Of a stretch of 45,630 nt of DNA, positions 1 through 8,457 are shown in pieces. This stretch comes from JASMHC01 sp964476515 (lineage in GTDB: Bacteria > Pseudomonadota > Alphaproteobacteria > Rhodobacterales > Rhodobacteraceae). The DNA lies in assembly GCA_964476515.1 (NCBI GenBank), contig CAYZAY010000008.1, positions 1 to 45,630 of the forward strand, given 5' to 3'. A model generated the notes under the pieces. It made no database searches. It was given only the letters and a program-made list of their open reading frames with translations, and had not been told where the DNA came from. Made by a program: the position numbers and the translations under genes. How positions within the stretch are numbered: position 1 is the stretch's first letter; the number at the start of each line of letters is the position of its first letter.

Positions 1-43
1 GGCATGCAAGAGGTCAGGGGTTCGATCCCCCTAGGCTCCACCA
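1..43 (+). tRNA. tRNA-Ala(GGC), 3' part only
   Basis: The window opens inside a tRNA. Bases 1-3 (GGC) fit the anticodon, followed by the 3' half of the anticodon stem (GCAAG), a T arm with TTCGATC loop between AGGGG and CCCCT, the 3' acceptor strand GGCTCC, and an encoded CCA at 41-43. The layout matches bacterial tRNA-Ala(GGC), whose anticodon loop reads ATGGCAT. The 5' half lies outside the window. The gene converges on gyrB. No integrase lies nearby, so there is no sign that this 3' end serves as an attachment site. Confidence 0.9.
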
Positions 44-373
44 AATTCCCCCCCCAGACATCGTTAATTTGGCTTGCTTGCCCGCCAGCGAGCGGTCTGG
101 CAACCGCTTGTTCACGTCTTGGACAGCATCTTCCTAACCGACGTCAAAACAGTTCGACAGGTTCTACGGCTAGCGAATGCGAAGATGTTTAGGGAACCTG
201 AGCCAACACCGGAAGATCAGATGGTGCGAAGCGCAAGCTTTGCTCGGCGATGAACCCCTTTAGGTGGGCCCACCGACTTTAATCTGAAAAACCCTGATAA
301 ACCGGCACCCCGCCAGAGATAGGCTCTGAGTGGGGGTTTCGTGGTGGGTTGAAAACCCACCACTAACACGACT
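44..373. other. intergenic region between tRNA-Ala and gyrB
   Basis: These 330 bases hold no convincing gene. Open frames here lack a good ribosome binding site, and one runs antiparallel into the gyrB 3' end. The gyrB-proximal part has two tandem hairpins: one at about 308-335 (CCCC/GGGG and CAGAG/CTCTG helices) and one at 341-363. No tRNA or known small RNA is recognisable. Confidence 0.6.
341..363 (-). terminator. hairpin downstream of gyrB
   Basis: GTGGTGGGT at 341-349 pairs perfectly with ACCCACCAC at 355-363 around a five-base loop, starting 10 bases past the gyrB stop codon. There is no clear U tract, so it may be a 3'-end stabilising structure or a Rho-assisted terminator rather than a classic intrinsic one. 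Confidence 0.45.
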
Positions 374-2791
374 CTAAAAATCCAGATTTTCCACACTAAG
401 GGCGTTTTTCTGGATGAATTCACGGCGTGGCTCAACAACATCGCCCATCAGCTTGGTAAACAAATCGTCGGCATCAGCAACGTCATCAACTTTTACCTGC
501 AACAATGTTCGCGCTTCGGGATCAAGGGTGGTTTCCCAAAGCTGGCCGGGGTTCATTTCTCCCAAGCCCTTGTAGCGCTGCAGGCTTAGGCCCTTTTCGC
601 CCTCTTTCAGGATCGCGTCTAGCAGGTCCAGAGGGCCAAAGATGTCCTGAACGCGTTCACGGCGCACAAGTTGGGTTTTCTCGTCGTAGACCTCGCGTAG
701 AAGGCCGGACATGCTTCCCAGCTTGCGTGCTTCACCGCTACGCAGGACATTGCCGTCCAGAACACGACGTTCTTCAACACCGCGCAGAACGCGGCTTAGG
801 CGGATACCTTTGTCTTGGGTCTGACGTCCCTGCCAACCGCGTTCGTATTCGGCGGCGATCAGGTCGAGACGGTTAGCAACGCCGTCGGCAACTGCTTGCA
901 GGTCCGCTTCGACGCGACCCGCATCGAAAGCGCCAGAAATTGCGGCTTGTTCAAGGATATGGCGCGGATAATGCGTTGGGAATGCGTCCAGCACCCGCTT
1001 GGCTTGACGGGCCTCTTCCACGACCCGCGCCAAATCAGCACCAACGATTTCTTCACCGCTAGCGAGGCGCAAAACTGCACTGTCGATGCCCTGTTGGATC
1101 AGATAGTCTTCAAGCGTAGTTTGGTCTTTCAGATAAACTTCGGACTTGCCCCGCATCACTTTGTAGAGCGGAGGTTGTGCGATATAGAGATACCCGCCTT
1201 CAATCAGCTCTGGCATTTGGCGATAAAAGAACGTCAACAAAAGTGTCCGGATGTGGGCGCCGTCGACGTCCGCATCGGTCATGATAATGACCTTGTGATA
1301 GCGCAATTTTTCGATGTTGAATTCGTCGCGTCCGATGCCAGTGCCGAGCGCCATCACCAAATTGCCAATCTCTTGCGAGGCCAGCATTCGATCAAAACGC
1401 GCACGTTCGACGTTCAGGATTTTACCCTTGAGTGGCAAAATCGCCTGTGTTTGACGATCACGCCCTGTCTGGGCGGACCCACCGGCCGAGTCACCCTCGA
1501 CAAGAAAGACTTCGGTTTTAGATGGGTCTTTCTCGGAACAATCCTTTAGCTTTCCAGCCAAGAAATTTACGTCCATCGCCGACTTGCGACGGGTCAGCTC
1601 GCGCGCTTTGCGGGCTGCTTCGCGGGCATGTGCCGCTTCGACGATTTTTGACACGATCATCCGTGCGATTGCTGGGTTCTCTTCAAACCACTCCGACAGC
1701 TTTTCGTTCATCAGTCCTTCGACGGCAGGACGGACTTCTGAGCTGACCAGCTTATCCTTCGTCTGGGACGAGAACTTGGGGTCTGGCACTTTGACGGACA
1801 GAACGCAGGACAAGCCTTCGCGTGCGTCGTCGCCGGTGAAGCTGATCTTTTCTTTCTTCGCGATGCCGCTCGATTGCGCATAGCTGTTGATCGTGCGCGT
1901 CAGCGCCCCACGAAAACCCGCCACATGGGTTCCGCCGTCACGCTGAGGAATATTATTCGTAAACGGTAAAACCGTTTCATGGTAGCTGTCGTTCCACCAC
2001 ATCGCGACCTCGACCGTGATATCGTCACGTTCACCGACCACGTAAATCGGGTCAGGCATCACCGAGGTTTTGTGACGGTCGATGTACTTCACGAATTCAC
2101 GCACACCGCCTTCGTAGAACAGTTCACTTTGCCTTGGTTCAACAGGACGTTCGTCGCGCAGTATGATCCGGACGCCTGAATTCAGGAAAGCGAGTTCCCG
2201 CAGACGTTTTTCCAGCGTTTCGAACGAATATTCGAGGTTCGAGAATGTGTCGGTCGACGCCATAAAGCGGACTTCGGTCCCTTCTTCACCGTTTGCGTCA
2301 CCAACGACTTTCAGGTGCTCAGCAGTCTCGCCATGCTCAAAACGTGCGATGTGTTCCTTGCCGTTGCGCCAAACGCGCAATTCCAACCAAACAGAAAGCG
2401 CGTTCACAACGGATACGCCCACACCGTGCAGACCGCCGGAGACTTTATACGAATTGCTGTCGAATTTACCGCCCGCATGAAGCTGGGTCATGATGACTTC
2501 GGCAGCGCTGACACCTTCTTCGGGGTGCAAATCAACCGGAATTCCACGTCCGTTATCGCGCACTGAAACAGAGCTGTCCGAATGTATCGTGACGCTGACA
2601 AAGTCAGCATGACCGGCCAAGGCTTCGTCAATTCCGTTGTCGACAACCTCATACACCATATGGTGCAAACCGCTGCCGTCATCGGTATCGCCAATATACA
2701 TTCCGGGGCGTTTTCTAACCGCCTCGAGCCCCTTCAGAACCTTGATCGATTCTGCGCCATATTCAGCTTGATTCTGCTCGGTTTCAGACAT
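374..2791 (-). CDS. gyrB: DNA gyrase subunit B
   Basis: ATPase subunit of the type II topoisomerase that introduces negative supercoils, acting as GyrA2GyrB2 in the cytoplasm. The 805-residue length is the usual GyrB size. The N-terminal GHKL ATPase domain shows VVDNGIDEALAG and the glycine-rich ATP lid (GLHGVGVSVVNA). The TOPRIM domain has EGDSAGGSA near residue 430 and DADVDGAHI near 504, which carry the catalytic Glu and metal-binding Asp residues. The C-terminal QRYKGLGEMNP motif is intact. The ATG start follows an AGGG-type ribosome binding site. It is last in the recF-lysE-gyrB run, 106 bases after the LysE-like gene, so it may have its own promoter. Confidence 0.98.
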   Translation of the reverse strand: MSETEQNQAEYGAESIKVLKGLEAVRKRPGMYIGDTDDGSGLHHMVYEVVDNGIDEALAGHADFVSVTIHSDSSVSVRDNGRGIPVDLHPEEGVSAAEVIMTQLHAGGKFDSNSYKVSGGLHGVGVSVVNALSVWLELRVWRNGKEHIARFEHGETAEHLKVVGDANGEEGTEVRFMASTDTFSNLEYSFETLEKRLRELAFLNSGVRIILRDERPVEPRQSELFYEGGVREFVKYIDRHKTSVMPDPIYVVGERDDITVEVAMWWNDSYHETVLPFTNNIPQRDGGTHVAGFRGALTRTINSYAQSSGIAKKEKISFTGDDAREGLSCVLSVKVPDPKFSSQTKDKLVSSEVRPAVEGLMNEKLSEWFEENPAIARMIVSKIVEAAHAREAARKARELTRRKSAMDVNFLAGKLKDCSEKDPSKTEVFLVEGDSAGGSAQTGRDRQTQAILPLKGKILNVERARFDRMLASQEIGNLVMALGTGIGRDEFNIEKLRYHKVIIMTDADVDGAHIRTLLLTFFYRQMPELIEGGYLYIAQPPLYKVMRGKSEVYLKDQTTLEDYLIQQGIDSAVLRLASGEEIVGADLARVVEEARQAKRVLDAFPTHYPRHILEQAAISGAFDAGRVEADLQAVADGVANRLDLIAAEYERGWQGRQTQDKGIRLSRVLRGVEERRVLDGNVLRSGEARKLGSMSGLLREVYDEKTQLVRRERVQDIFGPLDLLDAILKEGEKGLSLQRYKGLGEMNPGQLWETTLDPEARTLLQVKVDDVADADDLFTKLMGDVVEPRREFIQKNALSVENLDF

Positions 2792-2897
2792 GTGACCCTA
2801 TCCGCAATTCTTTTGACATTTTATACGAGGTCTTGGGGCTAATGTCACGCAATCACCCCATATTTTGCGGTTTATCGTACCAAAAACTGACGTTGAC

Positions 2898-3521
2898 CTA
2901 GGCTACAAATGGTATCAGAGCGCCCACGCAAATCAGCATCACGCCAGACACCTGATTCAGGCGCTTTAATTGTTCAGGTTTTTGCAAAACAAGACGGATT
3001 TTATCGACAAATGCCGCAAGCAATACGTTGCCCAAGAAGGGAACGATCATCGAGATCAACACAATGGCCGCAATGTCCCAGCGCGTGATTGCAGCCAGAT
3101 CAAAAAAGCCCGGCAAAACGCCCATGTAGAACAGGATTGCCTTGGGGTTGGACAAGATCACAACCACGCCTGCAAGAAAACCTGCGACCATACCCGGTTT
3201 AGTCAGCTTGCTGTTGGTCGAAATGGATTGGTCAGCGTGCCAATACAACAAAGCGCCCATGCCAAGAAACATCAACGACGCCACCCAACGAAGGACTTCC
3301 AAAAACCCAGCGTAGACACTGCCAATCCAGCTAACACCCAAAATTGCCAGCAAAGGCCAAATCAAGTCGCCGACGACAACCCCTAAGGCAAGTGGCCATG
3401 CAGATTTAAAGCCGCCGGAAAGGGCACGAGCTGCAATCGCCAGCCAAACCGGCCCCGGTGTAATAAACAAAATGAAAATCGCACCAGCATAAAACGCTAG
3501 CTCCCAAATGCTGGCCGTCAT
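2898..3521 (-). CDS. LysE/RhtB-family amino-acid exporter
   Basis: Predicted inner-membrane exporter of 207 residues, the normal size for the LysE/RhtB family, with about six hydrophobic segments. The N-terminal half carries the family pattern around FITPGPVWLAIAARALSGG and the conserved region near GVVVILSNPKAILFYMG. The substrate cannot be read from sequence; homologues export homoserine, threonine, leucine or lysine. It starts 15 bases after the recF stop, so it is probably co-transcribed with recF, and it separates recF from gyrB. No functional link to replication is evident. Confidence 0.9.
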   Translation of the reverse strand: MTASIWELAFYAGAIFILFITPGPVWLAIAARALSGGFKSAWPLALGVVVGDLIWPLLAILGVSWIGSVYAGFLEVLRWVASLMFLGMGALLYWHADQSISTNSKLTKPGMVAGFLAGVVVILSNPKAILFYMGVLPGFFDLAAITRWDIAAIVLISMIVPFLGNVLLAAFVDKIRLVLQKPEQLKRLNQVSGVMLICVGALIPFVA

Positions 3522-3536
3522 TTCCCTATCATCTGA

Positions 3537-4649
3537 TCAGTCCATAGTAGCAGGGGCACAGTTACTGACACCGTCTTGCTCCGCAACCCTCAAATACTGG
3601 GCTCGTTCACCCAATGAATTGAACAATTCAGGGCCAGTGCCAGTCATCCAAGCCTGAACGTTCAGGGCGCAAATCTCATCATACAGCGCAGCCCGACGGT
3701 TTTCATCCAAATGTGCAGCGACTTCGTCTAGCAATAGTATGGGCGGCATTCCGATAGCTTCGGTCAGCGCCCTCGCGTTTGCCAAGATCAGTGACACCAA
3801 CAGGGCTTTTTGCTCACCTGTTGAACAATCCTTTGCAGGGACGCCTTTGGCCGAATAAACGGCCTCGAGATCCACGCGGTGCGGTCCAACCAGTGTTCTT
3901 CCTGCGGCCATATCCCTTTGACGCCATTCAGATAACGCTGTTTCAAGGCTTACAGCATCAGACGGCAATTCACCCTCGGCGTGGGTTATGATCAGTTCGG
4001 AAGACGGAAACGCACTAAGCGCCTGAGCCTGTGCAGCCAAAAGGCTTGAAACCGCGTTATTCCGGTTTCGTGTAATGGCTTCACCTGCTTCGGCCATCTG
4101 GCGTTCTAAAGCGCGATACCAATGCGCGTCCTGCACCTGATCCTTTAGCAATCGGTTGCGTTCCCGCATGGCTTTTTCGTAGGCCAAGCTTGCTTCGGCA
4201 TGGTTGGGTTCAAAGCTCAACGCAATGCGATCCAGAAACCGCCTGCGACCGTCTGCGCCTTCGATCCACAACCTATCCATCGATGGAACCAGCCATAGCA
4301 CACGCGCAATCCGGCCCAATGCAACCTGAGACGCGGTCTTGCTGTCGATCTTTACTTGGCGGGCGTTGCCGTTATCCGACCACGTCTCGACCTCGTGGAC
4401 TTGATGCAAGCTGTGCAGGATGCCAGTCAGCTTCCAACCCAAAGCTTCGGGGCGGCGCACCATGTCAGCGGCAGCAGAGCGGCGCATGCCACGGCCCGGG
4501 GACAGCATGGAAACCGCTTCAAGGATGTTCGTCTTGCCCGCACCATTCAGCCCGAAGATCGCAACAGGACGGCTGTCCAGCGCAATCTCCGACACGCGGT
4601 GCGATCGGAAATGGGAAAGCGTTAAGGAAGACAGAAACAGCTGGCTCAA
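3537..4649 (-). CDS. recF: DNA replication and repair protein RecF
   Basis: SMC-like ATPase that helps load RecA at single-strand gaps with RecO and RecR. The 370 residues are typical. Walker A is FGLNGAGKTNILEAV near residue 33, the ABC signature region is STGEQKALLVSLILA, and Walker B with D-loop is LLLDEVAAHLDENRR. The start is a TTG that places the LSSLTLSHFRSHR segment at the usual RecF N-terminus. It lies 37 bases after der, so it probably belongs to the yfgM-bamB-der transcript. Neither dnaA nor dnaN is adjacent, unlike the common dnaA-dnaN-recF-gyrB order. Confidence 0.96.
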   Translation of the reverse strand: MSQLFLSSLTLSHFRSHRVSEIALDSRPVAIFGLNGAGKTNILEAVSMLSPGRGMRRSAAADMVRRPEALGWKLTGILHSLHQVHEVETWSDNGNARQVKIDSKTASQVALGRIARVLWLVPSMDRLWIEGADGRRRFLDRIALSFEPNHAEASLAYEKAMRERNRLLKDQVQDAHWYRALERQMAEAGEAITRNRNNAVSSLLAAQAQALSAFPSSELIITHAEGELPSDAVSLETALSEWRQRDMAAGRTLVGPHRVDLEAVYSAKGVPAKDCSTGEQKALLVSLILANARALTEAIGMPPILLLDEVAAHLDENRRAALYDEICALNVQAWMTGTGPELFNSLGERAQYLRVAEQDGVSNCAPATMD

Positions 4650-4686
4650 ATCAAAGGGCCCCTTTCGTCTTCACTTTGCCGTTCTA

Positions 4687-6132
4687 TTACGACTTGTCCA
4701 AGTGCTTCTTTAGCCGCGACGGAGTCGATTTCTTTTTGCCCTTATACGGGTTTTGATCACCCTGTCCGCGCATATAAAGACGGATCGGTGTGCCGGGCAT
4801 GTCAAAATCTTCCCGCAAACCGTTCACAAGATAGCGCGAATAGCTTTCCGGCAGCTTTTCAGGAAGGCTACACATAACGACGAACCCGGGCGGGCGCGTT
4901 TTGGCTTGTGTCATGTAACGCAGCTTGATCCGTCGGCCGCCTGGTGCGGGCGGTGGGTGTTGTTCCAACATCCCGATAAGCCAGCGATTAAGCTGCGCCG
5001 TAGTAATGCGGCGGTTCCAGACTTCATGTGCCTTTATGATTGCGTCATGCAAACGCTCAAGACCGCGGCCAGTTTTTGCAGAAACCGTGATCAGCGGCGC
5101 ACCGCGAAGCTGCGGAAGAAGCCGGTTGAAGGATTCTTTCAGGTCTCTCAGCTTTTCTTGCTTTTCGTCTTCGATGTCCCATTTGTTGACAGCCACAACG
5201 ACAGCGCGGCCTTCGCGTTCCGCAAGGTCGGCAATCCGAAGGTCTTGCTGTTCAAACGGGATCGCCGCGTCCAGAAGCACAACGACAACTTCGGCAAATT
5301 TGACCGCGCGCAGGCCATCGCTGACAGACAGTTTCTCTAGCTTTTCCTGAACCTTAGCGCGTTTGCGCATACCTGCTGTATCAAAGATACGAACCGGCGT
5401 TCCGGACCAATCGCTTTGCACGGAAATTGAATCGCGCGTAATGCCAGCTTCGGGGCCGGTTAATAGACGCTCTTCGCCGACGATCTTGTTGATCAGTGTC
5501 GATTTTCCAGCATTCGGGCGGCCAACGACTGCAATCTGCAGCGGCTTTCCCTTAGAAAACGACTGTTCGATAGGCTCGCCGTCTTCGTCAAGTTCGATAT
5601 CGGTTTCCGGCGCGTCCTGTTCGGCGCGTTTTGCAAACTCATCTGCCAGCGGCATCAGCATCGCCAGTAGCTCGCCCATTCCTTCGCCGTGTTCAGCGGA
5701 CAAACGCAGAGGTTCACCCAAACCAAGGTTCCATGCTTCCAACACGCCAACATCAGCCGCCGAGCCTTCGCCTTTGTTTGCACCCAAGATCACGTGATCA
5801 GCACGTTTTCGCAGGATTTCGGCAAAGATTTCATCTGTGGGCGTAACACCGGTGCGAGCGTCGATCATGAACAGGCAGACGTCAGCCATATCCACCGCGC
5901 GCTCAGTCAGACGGCGCATGCGCCCCTGAAGTGAATCGTCCGTTGCCTCTTCAAGACCGGCCGTGTCGATCACCGTAAAGCGTAGATCACCAAGCCGCGC
6001 TTCACCTTCACGCAAATCGCGTGTCACACCCGGCTGGTCGTCGACCAAGGCCAGTTTTCTGCCAACCAAACGGTTAAACAGCGTGGACTTCCCCACATTG
6101 GGGCGGCCTACGATTGCAAGGGTAAAGCTCAT
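4687..6132 (-). CDS. der: ribosome biogenesis GTPase Der (EngA)
   Basis: Essential tandem-domain GTPase needed for 50S subunit maturation. There are two G domains: G1 motifs GRPNVGKST near residue 8 and GRPNAGKST near 205, G3 motifs DTAGLE and DTAGMRK, and G4 NKWD in the second domain. The first-domain G4 reads as ANKG, a small departure from NKxD that is shared by many alphaproteobacterial Der proteins as I recall. A C-terminal KH-like domain (RIKLRYMTQAKTRPPGFV) completes the family layout. Length 481 is normal. It follows bamB by 50 bases, preserving the yfgM-bamB-der order known from E. coli. Confidence 0.97.
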   Translation of the reverse strand: MSFTLAIVGRPNVGKSTLFNRLVGRKLALVDDQPGVTRDLREGEARLGDLRFTVIDTAGLEEATDDSLQGRMRRLTERAVDMADVCLFMIDARTGVTPTDEIFAEILRKRADHVILGANKGEGSAADVGVLEAWNLGLGEPLRLSAEHGEGMGELLAMLMPLADEFAKRAEQDAPETDIELDEDGEPIEQSFSKGKPLQIAVVGRPNAGKSTLINKIVGEERLLTGPEAGITRDSISVQSDWSGTPVRIFDTAGMRKRAKVQEKLEKLSVSDGLRAVKFAEVVVVLLDAAIPFEQQDLRIADLAEREGRAVVVAVNKWDIEDEKQEKLRDLKESFNRLLPQLRGAPLITVSAKTGRGLERLHDAIIKAHEVWNRRITTAQLNRWLIGMLEQHPPPAPGGRRIKLRYMTQAKTRPPGFVVMCSLPEKLPESYSRYLVNGLREDFDMPGTPIRLYMRGQGDQNPYKGKKKSTPSRLKKHLDKS

Positions 6133-6182
6133 TTCAGACTCTCTCGGGACGGATCAAGCCGCCCCGATACACCAGTTTGATA

Positions 6183-7514
6183 TCAACGGAAAGCGGCAAG
6201 CTCACCTTTTGCCGTTACGACGTAAAGAACCTCGTCAACCACGATTGGGTTAGACGCAGCACCCGACGCAATAGACAGGGATGACATTTCAGAGCCGTCG
6301 GTAAGAGAGAACTGACGCATTAGCCCATCGCTGGACGCCACAATCAGGCGACCACCAGCTAGAATGGGTCCGTAGTGAACGACAATATCCGCGCGTTTCT
6401 TCTCGGCTTCGTTCAAGAACATCGGCAATTGCTTGGACCAAATGACCGAACCATCCTTGGATGACAGACGCATCAACTGATTCTGATCCGAGATTGTGAA
6501 CAGGTCATTGCGACCCACGGGCAATAGTGCCCCAGCCGCCCCTTGTTGAGCAGTCCAGATCCGCGAACCGGTTGTCGCGTTAATTGCCGTAATACGCCCA
6601 GAATGGTTGCCAACATAAACACGGCCACCGTCGATCACAGGATCAGTGGTAATTTCCGAGATTTGTGAAACCGCGAAGCCTTCGCGTTGTCCACTTACAC
6701 TTGCATCCCAACGGTTGAAGCCGCCACGACGGAAGACAGCTTTCAGGTCTCCGTTGGCGAAGGGGAAGATGGCCAGCGAACGTCCAACAGCGGGGGATCC
6801 CCCGCCGACAAAACTTTGCTCGGAAGGCACACCCGAAATGGTCCAGTTAATCCGTCCGGTGCCGGTATTGACGGCCCAAGCGCGGCTGTCTCCGGCGACC
6901 ACGTAAACAATGCCACCAGCGACTGTTGGCGCGGTTACGCCCGAAGCATCAAGATCCTGCGTCCAACGTTCACTACCGGTTTCGACGTCCAGTGCGACAA
7001 GGCTACCAAATGCTGTCGTGACATAGATCGTATCACCGTCCACAGCCAAGCCACCGCCAGACGCATCAAAGGCGTCATTTCTTGGGGATAGGTTGGTTTG
7101 CCAAAGAACTTCGCCAGCTGGGTTAACCGCAGAAACGGTTCCTGAACTGTCCATCGCAAAGATGCGGCCACGATCAGCGACCGGTTCAGCAGAAATTCTG
7201 TGCCTGCGATCATTGCCTTCACCGATTGAAGCACTCCACGCTAGGACAAGTGTTTCTGCAAGTTCGGCATGGTCTTGAACGTGATCTATGTTGCTGCCGC
7301 GATGCGACCAGCTGGAATAAGAACGGGCACGCGGTATGCGGATAGTTTCTGACCCGCTAACTTCAGCGGGAATGACACCAGCAAATTCTTCGTTAGACCG
7401 GATCGGCTCTCGCTCACCCGGAAGGACCTCGTCTTTGCCAGATAATGAGCTGCAGGCCGCAACGCCAAATCCCATTACCAAGGCCAGAACTGTTTTATAT
7501 ACTCGGTTCGTCAT
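6183..7514 (-). CDS. bamB: outer-membrane assembly lipoprotein BamB-like (PQQ repeat protein)
   Basis: Periplasm-facing lipoprotein expected to assist the BAM complex in inserting outer-membrane beta-barrels. The start at 7514 is chosen because a GGCGGGGGA ribosome binding site precedes it and it gives a clean lipoprotein signal: MTNRVYKTVLALVMGFGVAAC with lipobox VAAC, so Cys21 would be acylated. A longer frame begins upstream at 7601 but adds a leader unlike a signal peptide and would overlap the preceding gene. The body has repeated beta-propeller blades, for example SGTVSAVNPAGEVLWQTNL and GSLVALDVETGSERWTQDL. The call rests on the fold plus the position between a YfgM-like gene and der. 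Confidence 0.9.
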   Translation of the reverse strand: MTNRVYKTVLALVMGFGVAACSSLSGKDEVLPGEREPIRSNEEFAGVIPAEVSGSETIRIPRARSYSSWSHRGSNIDHVQDHAELAETLVLAWSASIGEGNDRRHRISAEPVADRGRIFAMDSSGTVSAVNPAGEVLWQTNLSPRNDAFDASGGGLAVDGDTIYVTTAFGSLVALDVETGSERWTQDLDASGVTAPTVAGGIVYVVAGDSRAWAVNTGTGRINWTISGVPSEQSFVGGGSPAVGRSLAIFPFANGDLKAVFRRGGFNRWDASVSGQREGFAVSQISEITTDPVIDGGRVYVGNHSGRITAINATTGSRIWTAQQGAAGALLPVGRNDLFTISDQNQLMRLSSKDGSVIWSKQLPMFLNEAEKKRADIVVHYGPILAGGRLIVASSDGLMRQFSLTDGSEMSSLSIASGAASNPIVVDEVLYVVTAKGELAAFR

Positions 7515-7539
7515 GTTCCCCCGCCCCATGGGATCCGTG

Positions 7540-8223
7540 CTAGTTGCCGGTCGCTGTAGGAATTTCGTTTGCGTCAGCAGGCGTGCCACCCAATGACACA
7601 ATCAACTGAGTTGCACGAGCGCGCAAGCCCTCTGACGTCTCGGCATCCGAACGAATGGCCTCAAAGCGCGCAATGGCCGCATCAATCTGGCCAATTTCAA
7701 CGTCAATCAGCGCCAATTGTTCTTCTGCGAGCATGCGATAGGGGGCTCCGGGGCTCGAAAGAGCCTCATAGCCCAAACGGCGATCTTCTGCCGAAAGTGT
7801 TGCGTGCTGTAACATCAGCGCCTTCAGGGCCGCCAGCTGAGTGTACTCCAGCGGCAGCGATCCGTTTGATGAAATCGACTCGAGCGAAGCAACGGCGCTT
7901 TCAACATCGCCGGCAATTTCGGCTTCGCGCGCTGTTAGCATCGCGACCACGGCAATAGCTTCTGCTTCGGATGCTTCAACAGACCCGAGCGCGGTCAGGC
8001 GGTCAGACGCTTCGTTGTTATCCATCGCTGCCAAAACAGCATCGCCAATTGCCTGCGCGGCAGACGTTTCACGGGCCTTTTGCCACTCCAGATAGGCGGC
8101 GGTTCCCACGATTGCCAAGACCAGAACTACGGCAATCCAACCGTACCGTTTCAGGTAGCCATAAAGTTGCTCTCGGCGGACCTCTTCGGTCACTTCTTCG
8201 ATAAAGCTGTCAGTGTCGCTCAC
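7540..8223 (-). CDS. YfgM-like membrane-anchored TPR protein
   Basis: 227-residue protein with a cytoplasmic N-terminus, one membrane helix at about residues 29-46 (WIAVVLVLAIVGTAAYLEW) and a periplasmic alpha-helical repeat region. This is the architecture of YfgM, which in E. coli associates with SecYEG and periplasmic chaperones. The motif VRREQLYGYLKRYGW just before the helix is typical of the family. The start codon is GTG at 8223 with an AGGTGGGG ribosome binding site. It heads the yfgM-bamB-der run, 25 bases before the bamB start. Function is assigned by architecture and synteny. Confidence 0.85.
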   Translation of the reverse strand: MSDTDSFIEEVTEEVRREQLYGYLKRYGWIAVVLVLAIVGTAAYLEWQKARETSAAQAIGDAVLAAMDNNEASDRLTALGSVEASEAEAIAVVAMLTAREAEIAGDVESAVASLESISSNGSLPLEYTQLAALKALMLQHATLSAEDRRLGYEALSSPGAPYRMLAEEQLALIDVEIGQIDAAIARFEAIRSDAETSEGLRARATQLIVSLGGTPADANEIPTATGN

Positions 8224-8369
8224 GGGGTCCCCACCTTAATGTTTTGCACGTATTTTCTTTTGTCACATCTCTCATAATGCAAGCCGATTGAAAATGCCAA
8301 GAGCATCGCTATTTAGCGCGACATAGTAATGAATGCTGCATTGCAAAAAAGCACAAACTAAACTAGTGA

Positions 8370-8429
8370 GTTCAGCGAAGTGACCGTAGGTCCTTGGCAT
8401 TGAAGTCCAAGTCCTTACCTACACTGAAC
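8370..8429 (+). promoter_or_regulatory. nested inverted repeats in the leader of the RND efflux operon
   Basis: Three nested complementary pairs lie 28 bases before the HlyD-type start codon: GTTCAG 8370-8375 with CTGAAC 8424-8429, GTAGGT 8386-8391 with ACCTAC 8417-8422, and CTTGG 8393-8397 with CCAAG 8407-8411. Together they would form an elongated hairpin of 17 base pairs with asymmetric internal loops. It could be an mRNA leader structure or a dyad operator. Which of these applies is not determined. Confidence 0.5.
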
Positions 8430-8457
8430 GTGCGCGCGAACGGCCAGGACATTTAGT

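Noticed and set aside
1..373. Possible integration site at the tRNA-Ala 3' end
   Set aside because: No integrase, no repeated tRNA 3' end and no mobile genes nearby.
217..441. Minus-strand open frame of 74 codons between gyrB and the tRNA
   Set aside because: It overlaps the gyrB 3' end, lacks a convincing ribosome binding site and spans the hairpins; more likely an untranslated intergenic stretch.
815..1549. Long plus-strand open frame of 244 codons inside gyrB
   Set aside because: It is antisense to a highly conserved region of gyrB and its translation shows no domain; codon bias of gyrB explains it.
374..4649. Replication origin near recF and gyrB
   Set aside because: No dnaA or dnaN and no cluster of DnaA-box-like sequences was seen.
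7514..7601. Longer N-terminus for BamB
   Set aside because: The 29 extra residues precede a perfect lipoprotein signal and would overlap the YfgM-like gene; the start at 7514 has the better ribosome binding site.
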